From contig DATHGT010000364.1 in the NCBI GenBank assembly GCA_035317605.1, forward strand, positions 1 through 64,000: a DNA stretch of 64,000 nt, given 5' to 3'. Source of the DNA: DATHGT01 sp035317605. GTDB lineage: Bacteria; Methylomirabilota; Methylomirabilia; Rokubacteriales; CSP1-6. Below the pieces are notes generated by a model. It worked only from the letters and a program-made list of their open reading frames with translations. It did not search any database and was not told where the DNA came from. This document shows, piece by piece, positions 41,008 through 50,496 of this stretch; within the stretch, counting starts at the first letter, position 1; each line of letters starts with the position of its first letter. The position numbers and the translations under genes are program-made.

Positions 41008-42210
41008 TTAGCGTGCCGTCGCACTACGAATCTCCCTCTCTGATGCGGCGCGATGGTCGCGCGCGATGAAATCGCCCACGACCTCGCCGATGATCCGGTA
41101 TCCGTTCTCGCTGGGATGCATGTCCCCGTCGCTGCGGGTGTAGAGATGATCCGTCACCTTCCGCCTCAGCGCCGGCAGCGTGTCCACGTACGCGATCCCC
41201 GCGCGCTCGAGGAACTCGATCAGCCGCGCCTTGGCGTCCCCTTCGTGTTTGACCACATCGACGATCACGTCCCGCAGATGCATATCCGGACTCCGCATGA
41301 CGTACTCCGCGAACACGGTTTCCTTGGTCGGGATGATGGCGACGAGCAGCTGGCAACCGTTCTCGTGGCACGCCTTCGCCATCATGCCGAGAAGCTCGAA
41401 GGTGATGCGCATGCCCTCCTGGACCGCGGCGCTGTGCTGATCCAAGCGGGCGCGAATTCCGACGGGACGAAACGCCTCCCGGATACCCGCGTCGGCCACC
41501 CGCAGGGACGCCGTCCGCCCATCCCCGCCGTCCGCCATCCGCCGGACCTGCACGGCTCCCTTGAGTCGTCCCAGCACGGGACCGTGAACGACCAACCGAT
41601 AGACAAGACTGTGTTGCGACAGCCAGACCCGCAACCGCCGATGCCAGCGGCGCGCGCACTCCGGTGAGATCGCGCAGCTGTCGTCGGTGTCTTTCCAGAT
41701 GTCGGCATCGACGGCCGATCGCCGCTCACTTCGAAGCCCCGCCCAATAGTCTTTACCGTAGGACATGAGAAAGGCGTTCTCAAAATCGTCACCCATGTAC
41801 AGACCGCACACCACCCAGCGTGGGTGCAGGGTCAAGGCACGTGTCTTGAGCAGCTGGAAATACTGGTTGGGTCCGTAGCCGCCGAGGGCCAGGCTGTACA
41901 CGCTCTTTCCGGTCATGCGGCCGGCCACGTACGGCCATGACTGGGACATCGTCGCGTTGTTCCCGTAGGTGTGTGAGTCTCCGATGGCCACGATGTCGGC
42001 CGCGCCCGGTACGCGGGGATTTCGAAAGCCCCATTCGTCGAACCCAGCCGTCCCGGGAGCCACTCGAATACCGAGCACATCGTCCCGGACCGTGGTGACC
42101 GACAGGAAGTCCGCGGGGTTCAGGACCAGTCGCGCCGCCCCTTCGGCCAGCACGAGACTGATCGCGACCGCGGCGAACAGGACGCCGACGTTCAGGAAGA
42201 CCCGCCTCAT
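41008..42210 (-). CDS. SGNH/GDSL-type hydrolase or acyl-modifying protein
   Basis: A 400-residue protein with an N-terminal membrane helix and an SGNH hydrolase fold: block I IGDSHTYG near residue 76 with the catalytic Ser, and a C-terminal DMHPSENGYRIIGEVVG with the Asp and His. The middle is longer than in small esterases. Enzymes of this kind acetylate or deacetylate polysaccharides in the periplasm, as AlgX does. It overlaps the O-antigen ligase-like gene by four bases (ATGA). Confidence 0.8.
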   Translation of the reverse strand: MRRVFLNVGVLFAAVAISLVLAEGAARLVLNPADFLSVTTVRDDVLGIRVAPGTAGFDEWGFRNPRVPGAADIVAIGDSHTYGNNATMSQSWPYVAGRMTGKSVYSLALGGYGPNQYFQLLKTRALTLHPRWVVCGLYMGDDFENAFLMSYGKDYWAGLRSERRSAVDADIWKDTDDSCAISPECARRWHRRLRVWLSQHSLVYRLVVHGPVLGRLKGAVQVRRMADGGDGRTASLRVADAGIREAFRPVGIRARLDQHSAAVQEGMRITFELLGMMAKACHENGCQLLVAIIPTKETVFAEYVMRSPDMHLRDVIVDVVKHEGDAKARLIEFLERAGIAYVDTLPALRRKVTDHLYTRSDGDMHPSENGYRIIGEVVGDFIARDHRAASEREIRSATAR

Positions 42211-43586
42211 GGGGACATCGCCGCCAGGCGACGCTCCTCGTGCGCCGCGGGCGCCTCCTCCGAGGCGACGGGCCGGCGGTATTCCGTGATGGCGAAGACC
42301 GTGACGAACCAGAGCAGGGTCAACTTGTAGAAGGTCGCTTCGGTGAAGTTGTACACGATCGCCACGAAGAACATCGTGAAGCGAATGCGCGCATCGGGAC
42401 CTCCGAGGACGAGTAGCATCCGGATGCGCCGATACGACACGACGAGCAGCATCAGCAACAGACCCACGCCGACCAGACCCCCGTTCAAATACGCGTCCAG
42501 GTAGCCGTTATGGGCCTGAATCACGAAGTTTCCCCCGAGCGCCTGTCCAATCTCGACGGTTCGTCGTCCCGACCAGAAGGTGTTGAATCCGGCGCCCAGC
42601 AGGGGTTGATCCTGGAAGCGCAGGATGATTGGCCACATGTCCGTGCGCGTAGTCAGGCTCGTATCCCGCCCGAGGCTCTCGATGAAGGCCTTGTAGAGAC
42701 CCAGACCGCTGTTGAGGGCCCACGCCAGCAGGAGCGCGGACACCCCCCAGACCTCGACGCGGGCGGGCCGGCCTCTCAGATGCGGCAGGCCCAGCGCGAC
42801 GAGCAGCGCCGAGCCGAAGGCCGCACAGACCAGCGAGGTCGCGCTGTCCGAGACTCGCAGCAGATACCAGCCGGCCAGCAGCACGAAGACGCGAACGGCC
42901 GTGGTGACGTGCTCCGTTCCGCTCCGCGGGGTCCCGCGACGATCGAGAAGATCCCAGAGCAGAAAGATCACCGCGACGAGCGAGAGCATGCCGAGGGTGT
43001 TCTTGTTCGCGCCGACGCCCACGAACGAGACCTGGTCTTGGTTGTAGCCGATGTAGGTACGGCCAAAGTTGGGGTAGTAGCGGATCAGCACGACCGACAG
43101 CGGAACACAGACATACGCGCATCTCACGCAGACGGCCTTGAGGGTCTCGGTCGGGCTCCTGTCCGTCAAGACCACCAGCACCATGGCGACGTTGCCCAGA
43201 TCCTTGAACAGTCGTTTGAAGGTCATGACGGGGTCGTCGGACCAGAGGACGCTCTCGAGCCAGAAGAGGTAGACGATGGAGAGCCAAGGGTTCGCGCTGA
43301 TCACTCCCAGCACCTGCAGGCGTCGCCGCACCAGCACGATCGCCGCGGCCACGATCAGCACGAGGTTGATCATGGCTTCGCTGGGGTTGCTCTCGTCGAA
43401 GAGCTCGGGCGAGCCCGTGGCCGATGGGTCGACGAACCAGCTCGTCACCGGACGCGACGCGTAGATGATGGCCCACGCCACCACGATCCACGTGGCCGCG
43501 GACACCGCCGGCCGCTCCGCGACATCCCTCGACAGGAGCCACACGATGGCGGTGAGACACACGCAGAGGGCCAGGAAGGGGATCAT
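42207..43586 (-). CDS. O-antigen ligase/polymerase-like membrane protein (Wzy/WaaL family)
   Basis: A 459-residue integral membrane protein with about twelve helices and a large periplasmic loop, as in the O-antigen ligase family. The segments VGANKNTLGMLSLVAVIFLLW and LLGAGFNTFW and QAHNGYLDAYLNGGLVGVG, near residues 195, 340 and 365, are family motifs. It could polymerise repeat units (Wzy) or transfer the polymer to an acceptor. Only one such gene is in the window, so polymerase is the simpler role. Confidence 0.88.
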   Translation of the reverse strand: MIPFLALCVCLTAIVWLLSRDVAERPAVSAATWIVVAWAIIYASRPVTSWFVDPSATGSPELFDESNPSEAMINLVLIVAAAIVLVRRRLQVLGVISANPWLSIVYLFWLESVLWSDDPVMTFKRLFKDLGNVAMVLVVLTDRSPTETLKAVCVRCAYVCVPLSVVLIRYYPNFGRTYIGYNQDQVSFVGVGANKNTLGMLSLVAVIFLLWDLLDRRGTPRSGTEHVTTAVRVFVLLAGWYLLRVSDSATSLVCAAFGSALLVALGLPHLRGRPARVEVWGVSALLLAWALNSGLGLYKAFIESLGRDTSLTTRTDMWPIILRFQDQPLLGAGFNTFWSGRRTVEIGQALGGNFVIQAHNGYLDAYLNGGLVGVGLLLMLLVVSYRRIRMLLVLGGPDARIRFTMFFVAIVYNFTEATFYKLTLLWFVTVFAITEYRRPVASEEAPAAHEERRLAAMSP

Positions 43587-43595
43587 GACGATGGA

Positions 43596-45413
43596 CTACC
43601 GGTCCAGGAAGAGCCGATGCACGAGTTCCAGAGTCAGCACCTTGTGGATCTCGCTGGTGTAGTTGCGATCGCCCCTGAGGTGGCCGCCCACGATCGACTC
43701 GACCCGAGGGCCCTCGAGATAGGGTCGCGTGCGCGCTCGGACGTCGAGCAGCATCTCGCGGACATATCCCGACAGGGCGGCTCGGTACCAGGTCCGGAAG
43801 TGGCTGAACTTGTGTCGCCCCAGGAACATGCGCTCGAGCCGCAGAGGGGAGAGCGCGTGGTCGACCCGCGCCAGCCACTGCGGCATGCCGTAGTCATAGG
43901 CGTATTCGGCCTTTCGCAGGAACTGCAGTCCGCCGTGGAAGAGTTGCGAGCTCAGGCGCCGGCGGCCTCCGACCAACCCGCCGTCGGTAGCGATCCGCGA
44001 CAGCCCCGCGCTGCCGTCCGCGATCAATCGGAAACACAGGTCGTCGCTCTCCAGCGCCGACAGTGGCGCGCGATAGAGCGTGCGGACGAGGTCGTTGTCG
44101 AGATAGGGCGTTCGAAGGGACAGTTGGGTCTGCTCCAGCGCGAGCAGGCCGTAGTGGTGCCAGGGGGCCTGCCGAAAGACGCCAAAGGAGACCGGATGCC
44201 CGCTGAGCAGGGAGTCGAAGGTTCCCCGGGCCTGGCCGATGGATGGCCCGACGTCACCATGGAACAGCCCCGGCGCCGGCTCGACCGGTTTGAACGCGCG
44301 CACGCGGCGGAGCACCTCGCCCCCGTAGTTTCCGGTCAATCTCACCGGCGCGATCTCGCGCGCGTGCTCGTTGACGTAGAGGTCGGGCGCATGGCTCACG
44401 TCGACGCAGCCGTCCGTGAGATACACCGCCCGCTCGGCGTAGTGGGCGAAGCGGGCGAGAAATTCCTCTCCGACGGGAATGACCTGATGGGGCTGCTTGC
44501 ACGCGCGCGCCACGTGCCGAGCCACGACGACGTCCCGACAATCGCGGAACATCCCCCCGAACGTGTAGCACGGAAGCGAGCCGGGGCCCGCCTGGTGCCA
44601 GGCCATGATCATTCGGGTGTCGAGCCCTCCGGTCAGAGACATCCCGATCGCCTCGCGTGACCGAAAGTACCGCGGCAGGTTCCGCGAGAAGGCCCCTCGG
44701 AGCTGCCGGTAGTACGCCTCCGTGTCGAGGGGGGCCTGATCCTCCCAGTCCCGAGGGTGAAAGTACTTTCCCGCGTGCGTGAGGGCGCCGCCCTTGAAGG
44801 TCCACTTGGCGGCGCCCGGCAACACGGCGATACCCTCGAACAGGGTGCGATCGTCGAGGACGCAGCCGCAGGCGATGAACTCGCCCAGGCTTCGTGGGTC
44901 GATCCTCCTGAGCTCCGGCTGAACCGCGAGGATCGCCTTCGCCTCGGCGGCGAAATAGAATGCGTCCTTCGCCTGGTGATAGTAAACACGCCCCATCCCA
45001 TAGCGATCGTTGAAGAGCGTCGTACCGCGCGCCCGGTCGATCACGAGACCATGAAATCGTCCGTTCAGTCCCGCCGGAAACGAGGCATCTTCCTCGTAGA
45101 GGTGCACCAGATACGACGGCCCGTCGACGTCGAAGCTGTGCCCGCGTCTGCGGAGGTCGTCGGCGGTCTCCGCCGACGGGAATTCCTCCCCGGCGAAGAC
45201 GAGGGTTACGTCCCCTCGCTCGTTCCGCACTGGCATTCCATCTGCGAACGAGCCCTTTCGCGCGACCCATCCCACATACACTCCGAGTGATTCATCGACC
45301 CACGTTCCCACCTCGTAAAAGGGCTCGTGTCGAAGCATGTCGACCATGCGGAGCAGCTGAGGCTCCGCGAGGCGGCGCGGCATTTTGGTGATCAGTCCGA
45401 CGATGCCAGGCAC
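43596..45413 (-). CDS. asparagine synthase-like protein lacking the Cys nucleophile
   Basis: A 605-residue protein with the two-domain layout of asparagine synthetase: an N-terminal glutaminase-like domain and a C-terminal synthetase domain with the nucleotide-binding SLTGGLDTRMI near residue 250. True glutamine amidotransferases begin MCG, with Cys2 as the nucleophile; here the start is VPGIVGLI, so the Cys is replaced by Pro. It probably uses free ammonia or has a different acyl-amide role, such as amidating a uronic acid in the polysaccharide. GTG 45413 has an AGGGG binding site; the frame extends further upstream through the GNAT gene and is rejected. Confidence 0.85.
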   Translation of the reverse strand: MPGIVGLITKMPRRLAEPQLLRMVDMLRHEPFYEVGTWVDESLGVYVGWVARKGSFADGMPVRNERGDVTLVFAGEEFPSAETADDLRRRGHSFDVDGPSYLVHLYEEDASFPAGLNGRFHGLVIDRARGTTLFNDRYGMGRVYYHQAKDAFYFAAEAKAILAVQPELRRIDPRSLGEFIACGCVLDDRTLFEGIAVLPGAAKWTFKGGALTHAGKYFHPRDWEDQAPLDTEAYYRQLRGAFSRNLPRYFRSREAIGMSLTGGLDTRMIMAWHQAGPGSLPCYTFGGMFRDCRDVVVARHVARACKQPHQVIPVGEEFLARFAHYAERAVYLTDGCVDVSHAPDLYVNEHAREIAPVRLTGNYGGEVLRRVRAFKPVEPAPGLFHGDVGPSIGQARGTFDSLLSGHPVSFGVFRQAPWHHYGLLALEQTQLSLRTPYLDNDLVRTLYRAPLSALESDDLCFRLIADGSAGLSRIATDGGLVGGRRRLSSQLFHGGLQFLRKAEYAYDYGMPQWLARVDHALSPLRLERMFLGRHKFSHFRTWYRAALSGYVREMLLDVRARTRPYLEGPRVESIVGGHLRGDRNYTSEIHKVLTLELVHRLFLDR

Positions 45414-45421
45414 GGCAGCCC

Positions 45422-46318
45422 CTACACCGCTTCCTTCGCGACCTCGAGCCGGCGGGCGTACCAGCGCGTGCGCAGTCTCCGCAGTCGCGCCGCCACCGTT
45501 TCCGGCACTCGGTCGGCCAGTTTGTGGTGAAGACCCCAACGGAGGGCCAGCCGGCCCATGATCGTCAGGGGAACGTAATAGCGAGGGATTTCGATCTTTG
45601 TGAATCCATTGGCTTCCTTGAAATCGCTGAGACTGTCCCGCTGTTTCTTCCCGTACGCGAACTGGGAATAGACGAGGTACGGGATCCCACGGTCCGCACA
45701 CGACCGGACGGCCTCGGCAACGAGCGCGTTGGTCGGCGCCTTGTCACGATGCCGATTCATGGAGAGGATCTGCATCAGGCCGGCTTGCCCCCGGGCGTCA
45801 TCACTCACGAGCTTGGCGAACCCGATCATGCGGCCTTCGAGGAAGGCCCCGAAAAAGACGGTGCGCTCGCGGAATGTTCCGCTCTCCTTGCGAATGCTTT
45901 CGATGTCTTTCCCGTAGTGCCGGAAGGGTCGGCCCTGGCGGAGGGGCGACTCGTTGTAGATCTCCGAAATACCCTGGACGAAGGCGTCATCGTACGGCAC
46001 CGCCCGGACGGACACTCCGCGCTTCTCGGCCAGCCTGACTTTGTTTCGAACCTTGAAGTTGATCTGGTGATTCCACCAATGCTCGAAGGTCGAGACGGGC
46101 ACCGCCGCCACGTTGTCCCATTCCAGCGGATAGTCGAATCGTGGGGTGGTCTCCGGCAACCGCTGCATGAAGGTGAACAGGTCGATCCGCACGTTCGCCT
46201 CGCGGAGGCTCTCGATCGCCGCCGGCGGATCTTCGAGGAACTCGTAGCTGTCCGCCTCGAGGCGGGCGACCCGGATCAGCCGCCCTTCGACTCGAATGTC
46301 TTGACCGCACACCTTCAC
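45422..46318 (-). CDS. GNAT-fold acyltransferase-like protein
   Basis: A 298-residue protein with a GNAT/FemAB-like fold. The segment WWNHQINFKVRNKVRLAEKRG near residue 81 resembles the helix of FemAB-like proteins, and the acyl-CoA-like strand VFFGAFLEGRMIGFAKLVS follows near residue 155. It has no signal peptide. It could add an acyl or amino-acyl group to a sugar precursor. Its start overlaps the ChbG-like gene end by four bases (ATGA). Confidence 0.75.
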   Translation of the reverse strand: MKVCGQDIRVEGRLIRVARLEADSYEFLEDPPAAIESLREANVRIDLFTFMQRLPETTPRFDYPLEWDNVAAVPVSTFEHWWNHQINFKVRNKVRLAEKRGVSVRAVPYDDAFVQGISEIYNESPLRQGRPFRHYGKDIESIRKESGTFRERTVFFGAFLEGRMIGFAKLVSDDARGQAGLMQILSMNRHRDKAPTNALVAEAVRSCADRGIPYLVYSQFAYGKKQRDSLSDFKEANGFTKIEIPRYYVPLTIMGRLALRWGLHHKLADRVPETVAARLRRLRTRWYARRLEVAKEAV

Positions 46319-47139
46319 GATGCTAGTCCCCTTCCCGGGTGTCCCGGCCGCCCGACCATCGATGTGGGCATGACCGGCACGTCCCCGATCTGCGAGCGCA
46401 GTGCGCCCCCGGTGAGGAATTCGTATTCATCGGGATTCGCCGCATGAGTTTCCACTTCCACCGCGAATCGACGGGCCAGGTCGACGATGCGCTGCAGCCG
46501 GCTCGACGGTGCCAGCGGGGCGAGCGCAAAGAAGAAGTCGACCACGCGGTGACGCCGGGCGAGTACGCGGTCGACCAGTCGCCGGTAGCAGACGTTGCCC
46601 AGGCTCTTCTCGCCGACTTGAAAGGAAAAGCTTCGCCGCACCATCGTGCCGCGGGGCAGGAGCCCGCCGAGCAGGACGTTCGCGCAGAGGTGCATGTGAT
46701 GATGACCGTCGATCCGGTCGGGCTCCGTCCCGTACAACCGCCGGAATTCGTCCAGTTGCGCCGCGACGACGTCGGCGAACGCTCCCATCAGTCCCGGATG
46801 AAACATCATCTGGCTCAGCCGATGGCGTCGGAGATACCGGGCGAGCCGTTGCTGGCGCTCAGCGAGCCGGTCTGGACATCCTGGCGCCGAGAACGGAGCC
46901 GTCACATTGAGGTGGAGACCGACGTCAATGCGCTGCGCTCCGGCGAGCGCCGCCGCCCGATCGGAATCTTCCATGAACACCATGGCGCTGACCGAGGACA
47001 CCGCTCCCTGCCGGACGCAGTCGAGCGTACGGTCCGTGGTCATCCGATCGCACCCCCAATCATCCGCGTTCACGATGAGGAGACCTCGTGGCGAGAAGTT
47101 GGCCCGCGGCGGCGCCAGACAGGATCCCCCTTGACTCAC
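46315..47139 (-). CDS. ChbG/YdjC-family carbohydrate deacetylase
   Basis: A 274-residue YdjC/ChbG-like deacetylase. The metal site is visible as VNADDWGCD near residue 27, and as IDGHHHMHL near residue 135; a further acidic-His pair is near VGLHLNVT. These enzymes remove acetyl groups from N-acetylated sugars. GTG 47139 overlaps the glycosyltransferase stop (GTGA) and has GAGG eight bases upstream; the longer frame beyond this runs through that gene and is rejected. It may deacetylate a polysaccharide sugar or a lipid-linked intermediate. Confidence 0.88.
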   Translation of the reverse strand: MSQGGSCLAPPRANFSPRGLLIVNADDWGCDRMTTDRTLDCVRQGAVSSVSAMVFMEDSDRAAALAGAQRIDVGLHLNVTAPFSAPGCPDRLAERQQRLARYLRRHRLSQMMFHPGLMGAFADVVAAQLDEFRRLYGTEPDRIDGHHHMHLCANVLLGGLLPRGTMVRRSFSFQVGEKSLGNVCYRRLVDRVLARRHRVVDFFFALAPLAPSSRLQRIVDLARRFAVEVETHAANPDEYEFLTGGALRSQIGDVPVMPTSMVGRPGHPGRGLAS

Positions 47140-48017
47140 GAGCGCAACCTCGACCAGCCGTGTCGCAATCGGGACATTTGCTCGGCCCGGTGAAATCTGA
47201 CCAGCTCCGGTGAAACGGGTCGGGCGGCTCGGCGGGCAAGCGCCCCCATGTAGCCGGCCAGCAGGAGCAGGCCCCCGATCACATAGGGCCGGCGGGACAT
47301 CTGAAAACCCGTACGGCACAATTGCCACAGCGGATGGCCGCCCAGGCAATAGTCCTTCCGCCCTAGCCGGTACCACGCCGTGAAGGCCCCGGCGGCGGCC
47401 GTCCCCATCGGCCGATGGTGGTGACACACTTTCTCGAGAAACGTTCGCGTCTTCCAACCCTTCATGCGTGCCGTCGTCACGGCGATCCAGTCGATGCCGC
47501 CGCCGGCGACCGCCACGTATCCGCCGATGTCCTCGAAGCACTCGCGGCGGAAGAGCTGACACGCCCCCGAGACGTGCTCGATGTTGGCGAATCGGTAGTC
47601 GTAGCGAACCTCTCCCTCGACGAACGGCGTGCCGGCGACCCCCAGCCTCTCGTCTTCGGCGAACCGTTCCAGGAGAAATTCGAAATAGTCCTTCTCGAAG
47701 GTGATGTCCGCGTCGAGGTTGCCGAGGATGTCGTAGCCGTTGTCGGGCAAGGCCTGCAGGCCGGTGTTGAACGATTGCACCTTGGCCGCGAAGTGCCGCT
47801 CCTGGTGTTCCGGCCGCCGAACCAGCTCGATCCAGGGATAAGCCCCCGCATACGTCCTCACGATCGCGTCGGTCTCGTCGGTGGACCCGTCGCTGACGAT
47901 CACCCATTTTCGCGGCAGCGTGGTCTGCCCGATCACCGACTCGATGGTCCCCGCGATCAATTGCGCCTCATTTCTGGCGGGAGTGATCAGGACATAGGAG
48001 AGGTGGTGCGAGGTCAT
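47136..48017 (-). CDS. glycosyltransferase family 2, membrane-associated
   Basis: A 293-residue GT-A enzyme. The start YVLITPARNEAQLIAGTIES, the IVSDGSTDETDAIV segment near residue 40 and DILGNLDADITFEKDYFEF near residue 95 mark family 2. A conserved GGIDWIAVTTARMKGWKT segment follows, with one C-terminal hydrophobic helix (VIGGLLLLAGYMGAL). It is likely a repeat-unit transferase. Start ATG 48017 overlaps the barrel-protein gene end by four bases. Confidence 0.9.
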   Translation of the reverse strand: MTSHHLSYVLITPARNEAQLIAGTIESVIGQTTLPRKWVIVSDGSTDETDAIVRTYAGAYPWIELVRRPEHQERHFAAKVQSFNTGLQALPDNGYDILGNLDADITFEKDYFEFLLERFAEDERLGVAGTPFVEGEVRYDYRFANIEHVSGACQLFRRECFEDIGGYVAVAGGGIDWIAVTTARMKGWKTRTFLEKVCHHHRPMGTAAAGAFTAWYRLGRKDYCLGGHPLWQLCRTGFQMSRRPYVIGGLLLLAGYMGALARRAARPVSPELVRFHRAEQMSRLRHGWSRLRS

Positions 48018-49210
48018 CGCGGCTGTCCATCCACCCCGACGGACACGGGCTCGACGGCGCCCATCCGGAGGGCGAGGTGCGCCAGCGCCTTGAACATCGT
48101 CGCTTGCCCCCAATGCAGCATGGGGGTGCGGGCTTTCATGAACGGGTACTGCCGATAGTAAAAGTAGCCTCGCGCGTCCTGCATGTTGCGGATGGTCCAG
48201 GTGGCCACGCGGGTCGCGAGCTCCAGACACTCGCCGTCGAGATCGGCCAGGAGGCTGAAGGTATCGATGGCCTGGGCCGCGCACTGGATATCGACGGGAT
48301 AGATCCGGGCATGGTAGTACCGCGGGCGCCCGTTCTCCTCGGTGAAGTGTGCTTTGAAAAACTGCAGCCCTCGGGTGAGATGGGGGAGCAAGCTCTCGTC
48401 TTGGGTGGCGTCGATGTAATACCAGAGACTGTCGAGGTTGTACCCGGTATGGAAGTTGTCGATCCAATGGAACTTGGGCTCCTCCGCATACCACCATGAA
48501 CCGTCGGGCCGCTGCCGCGCGCAGCTGTACTCCATGGCCGCGCGGGCGACGCGTTGGCTCTCCTGGTTGCCGGTGTATCGGGCTACGCGCGCGAGCAGGC
48601 TCGCCCCCAGCATGTTCGCGTTGTGTACGGAGATCTGGCGGTCCGCGAGATAGCTCAGGCAGTCGCCCTGGGCCGTGCGTTCGCGGGGCACGTCGAGCAC
48701 CCAACGACATGCGCTCTCGGCGATGGCGAGGAACCTGTCCTCTCCGGTGAGCTCGAAGGCCTCCACGTACGCCTGGCCGATCAGGCTCGTCCAGACGATG
48801 ATCGGATCGTCCTTCGTGTACAAGCCGCCTCGGCCCACGAAATCGTAGTGATTGCTCCAGCTGTGATGGGCGAAGCGGGCAACCTTGTGCCGGTCGAGCC
48901 ACTCCAGACAATGCCGAGCCTTGTCGAGATACTTCTGGGCCTGCGTCGCTCGATACAGCGTCAGGTACCCGCGCGCCATGTACCCGCGTCCCTTGGTGGA
49001 TTCCTTGAGGCCGACGCCGAGCAGCGGGCGCAAGTTCCACGGGCACTGGCGGACCACCTGCTGGAGGATGCGCCCGGCGAGCTCGTTCCCGCATGTCAAG
49101 GGCCGTATCCAGGACGAAAGGCCGTCGAACGGCTCGTAGCCGCGGTACTCCTGCTTCTCCACCCACCGGGCCACCTGGTGCAGGCTGTATCGGATGTCGT
49201 TGCCGATCAC
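48014..49210 (-). CDS. alpha/alpha-barrel protein of exopolysaccharide loci, unknown activity
   Basis: A 398-residue cytoplasmic protein made of helical hairpins with recurring aromatic motifs (RYSLHQVARWVEKQEYRGYE, HHSWSNHYDFVG, WYAEEPKFHWIDNFHTGY, YHARIYPVDIQCAAQAI). This fits the (alpha/alpha)6 barrel of N-acylglucosamine epimerases and of several glycoside hydrolases. Similar proteins in polysaccharide loci are often mis-called aminolevulinate dehydratase; nothing supports that here. GTG 49210 overlaps the GT4 stop (GTGA) and has GGAGA eight bases upstream. It may epimerise or hydrolyse a sugar, but catalytic residues are not assigned. Confidence 0.72.
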   Translation of the reverse strand: MIGNDIRYSLHQVARWVEKQEYRGYEPFDGLSSWIRPLTCGNELAGRILQQVVRQCPWNLRPLLGVGLKESTKGRGYMARGYLTLYRATQAQKYLDKARHCLEWLDRHKVARFAHHSWSNHYDFVGRGGLYTKDDPIIVWTSLIGQAYVEAFELTGEDRFLAIAESACRWVLDVPRERTAQGDCLSYLADRQISVHNANMLGASLLARVARYTGNQESQRVARAAMEYSCARQRPDGSWWYAEEPKFHWIDNFHTGYNLDSLWYYIDATQDESLLPHLTRGLQFFKAHFTEENGRPRYYHARIYPVDIQCAAQAIDTFSLLADLDGECLELATRVATWTIRNMQDARGYFYYRQYPFMKARTPMLHWGQATMFKALAHLALRMGAVEPVSVGVDGQPR

Positions 49211-50496
49211 GACCGTTGTCTCCGCGGCCGCAAGACGCCCTCCACGGCGCCCACCAGGACATTCCGCTCCCGACACCACGCGTGGGCGCGATACACCTGT
49301 TGCCCGCGCCGGGCGATCGCCGCCGCCTTGCCGGGATCGGCCCAGGTGTCCTGGATCCTCCGAGCCAGGTCGTCCGCGTCACCGAGCTCGAAGAACATGA
49401 GCGACTCCTCGTCGAAGTAGTCCAGGATCCCCGCGGCCCGCGGCGCGATCACGGGTTTGCCGACGGCCAGATACTCGAAGATCCGGGTCGGCATGTTGAG
49501 CTCCGTGAAGACGCTCCGCCGATTGGGGATGACACCGACGTCACAGTCCTTGATCGCTTCGACGATCTCCTCCAACCGCTTGGCGCCGAGAAAACGAACG
49601 GCGTCGGTCAGGCCCTGGGCATGGACGGACTCCATCACCTGCTCGAGGAACGGCGTGGGGGCGCCGTAGATTCTCAACTCCACGTCGGCGACCGACTGGC
49701 GGACGCGGGCGACGGCCTCCACGGCCACGTCCACACCGTTTCGGTCGAGCAGTGACCCGTGATACATGACCACGAACGGCTTGCCCGGAGCGCGCGTGGT
49801 TGCCGCCGTCGGGTCCGCGGGCCGGGAGCCGAAGATCTTCTCGTCCGGAGCGTTCATGACGATCCGAATCTTCTCCGGGCGACAGCCGCGCGAGACGAAC
49901 AGCCGCTCGAAGGCGAGATTGGTGGTGAGCACCAGATCCGCCCATCGAATACTCCACTTCTCCAGGCGCCGCAGCATCCCGACCGCCCGGCTCTCCCGGT
50001 CGAGCCGAAAGATCGTCATCATCAACTCGGGCATCGGATCGTGGAGATCGAGGATGACCTTGGCCCCCAGGAGCTTGGGGATCAGCGCGCTCAGCACCAG
50101 GATGTCCGGCATGTTGTGCACGTGAACGAGGTGATAGCGCCGGGTCAACGAACGAGCCGCCAGAATTCCCAGCGCCACGACCAGGAAGGTCGCGTACTGC
50201 CACAGATAGCCGAGTACCCCACCGCGGCGCCGTCGGAGCGGAACACGACGGATCTCGACACCGTTCACCGTCTCCTGCTTCGGGTCGGTGCTGGCTTCCC
50301 GGAGACAGATGAGGTCGACCTTCATGCCCTCGTTCACCAGGGCCTCGGCCGCCCGTCGAGGCCGTGGGTCCATCGGATAGTAGGAGAAGAGGACGACGGC
50401 AGCGCGCTTGCCGCGAAGACGCCCGTCGCCGGACATCGTCCGTTGCCTTGGCCTACGCTTCGGCATTCGCGCGTCCATCACGGCAGGCGCGCTCAT
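49207..50496 (-). CDS. glycosyltransferase family 4
   Basis: A 429-residue GT-B enzyme. The N-terminal domain has FSYYPMDPRPRRAAEALVNEG and the HVHNMPDILVLSALIPKLLGA segment; the C-terminal domain has MYHGSLLDRNGVDVAVEAV, and the nucleotide-sugar motif TELNMPTRIFEYLAVGKPVI near residue 340, typical of family 4. I take ATG 50496, which overlaps the aminotransferase stop (ATGA); an earlier ATG at 50568 would lie deep inside the aminotransferase gene. It is probably a retaining transferase that uses a UDP- or GDP-sugar. Confidence 0.88.
   Translation of the reverse strand: MSAPAVMDARMPKRRPRQRTMSGDGRLRGKRAAVVLFSYYPMDPRPRRAAEALVNEGMKVDLICLREASTDPKQETVNGVEIRRVPLRRRRGGVLGYLWQYATFLVVALGILAARSLTRRYHLVHVHNMPDILVLSALIPKLLGAKVILDLHDPMPELMMTIFRLDRESRAVGMLRRLEKWSIRWADLVLTTNLAFERLFVSRGCRPEKIRIVMNAPDEKIFGSRPADPTAATTRAPGKPFVVMYHGSLLDRNGVDVAVEAVARVRQSVADVELRIYGAPTPFLEQVMESVHAQGLTDAVRFLGAKRLEEIVEAIKDCDVGVIPNRRSVFTELNMPTRIFEYLAVGKPVIAPRAAGILDYFDEESLMFFELGDADDLARRIQDTWADPGKAAAIARRGQQVYRAHAWCRERNVLVGAVEGVLRPRRQRS

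Noticed and set aside
48014..49210. Aminolevulinate dehydratase as the name of the barrel protein
   Set aside because: That label is sometimes attached to similar proteins, but the helical hairpin pattern and lack of a dehydratase Lys site do not support it.
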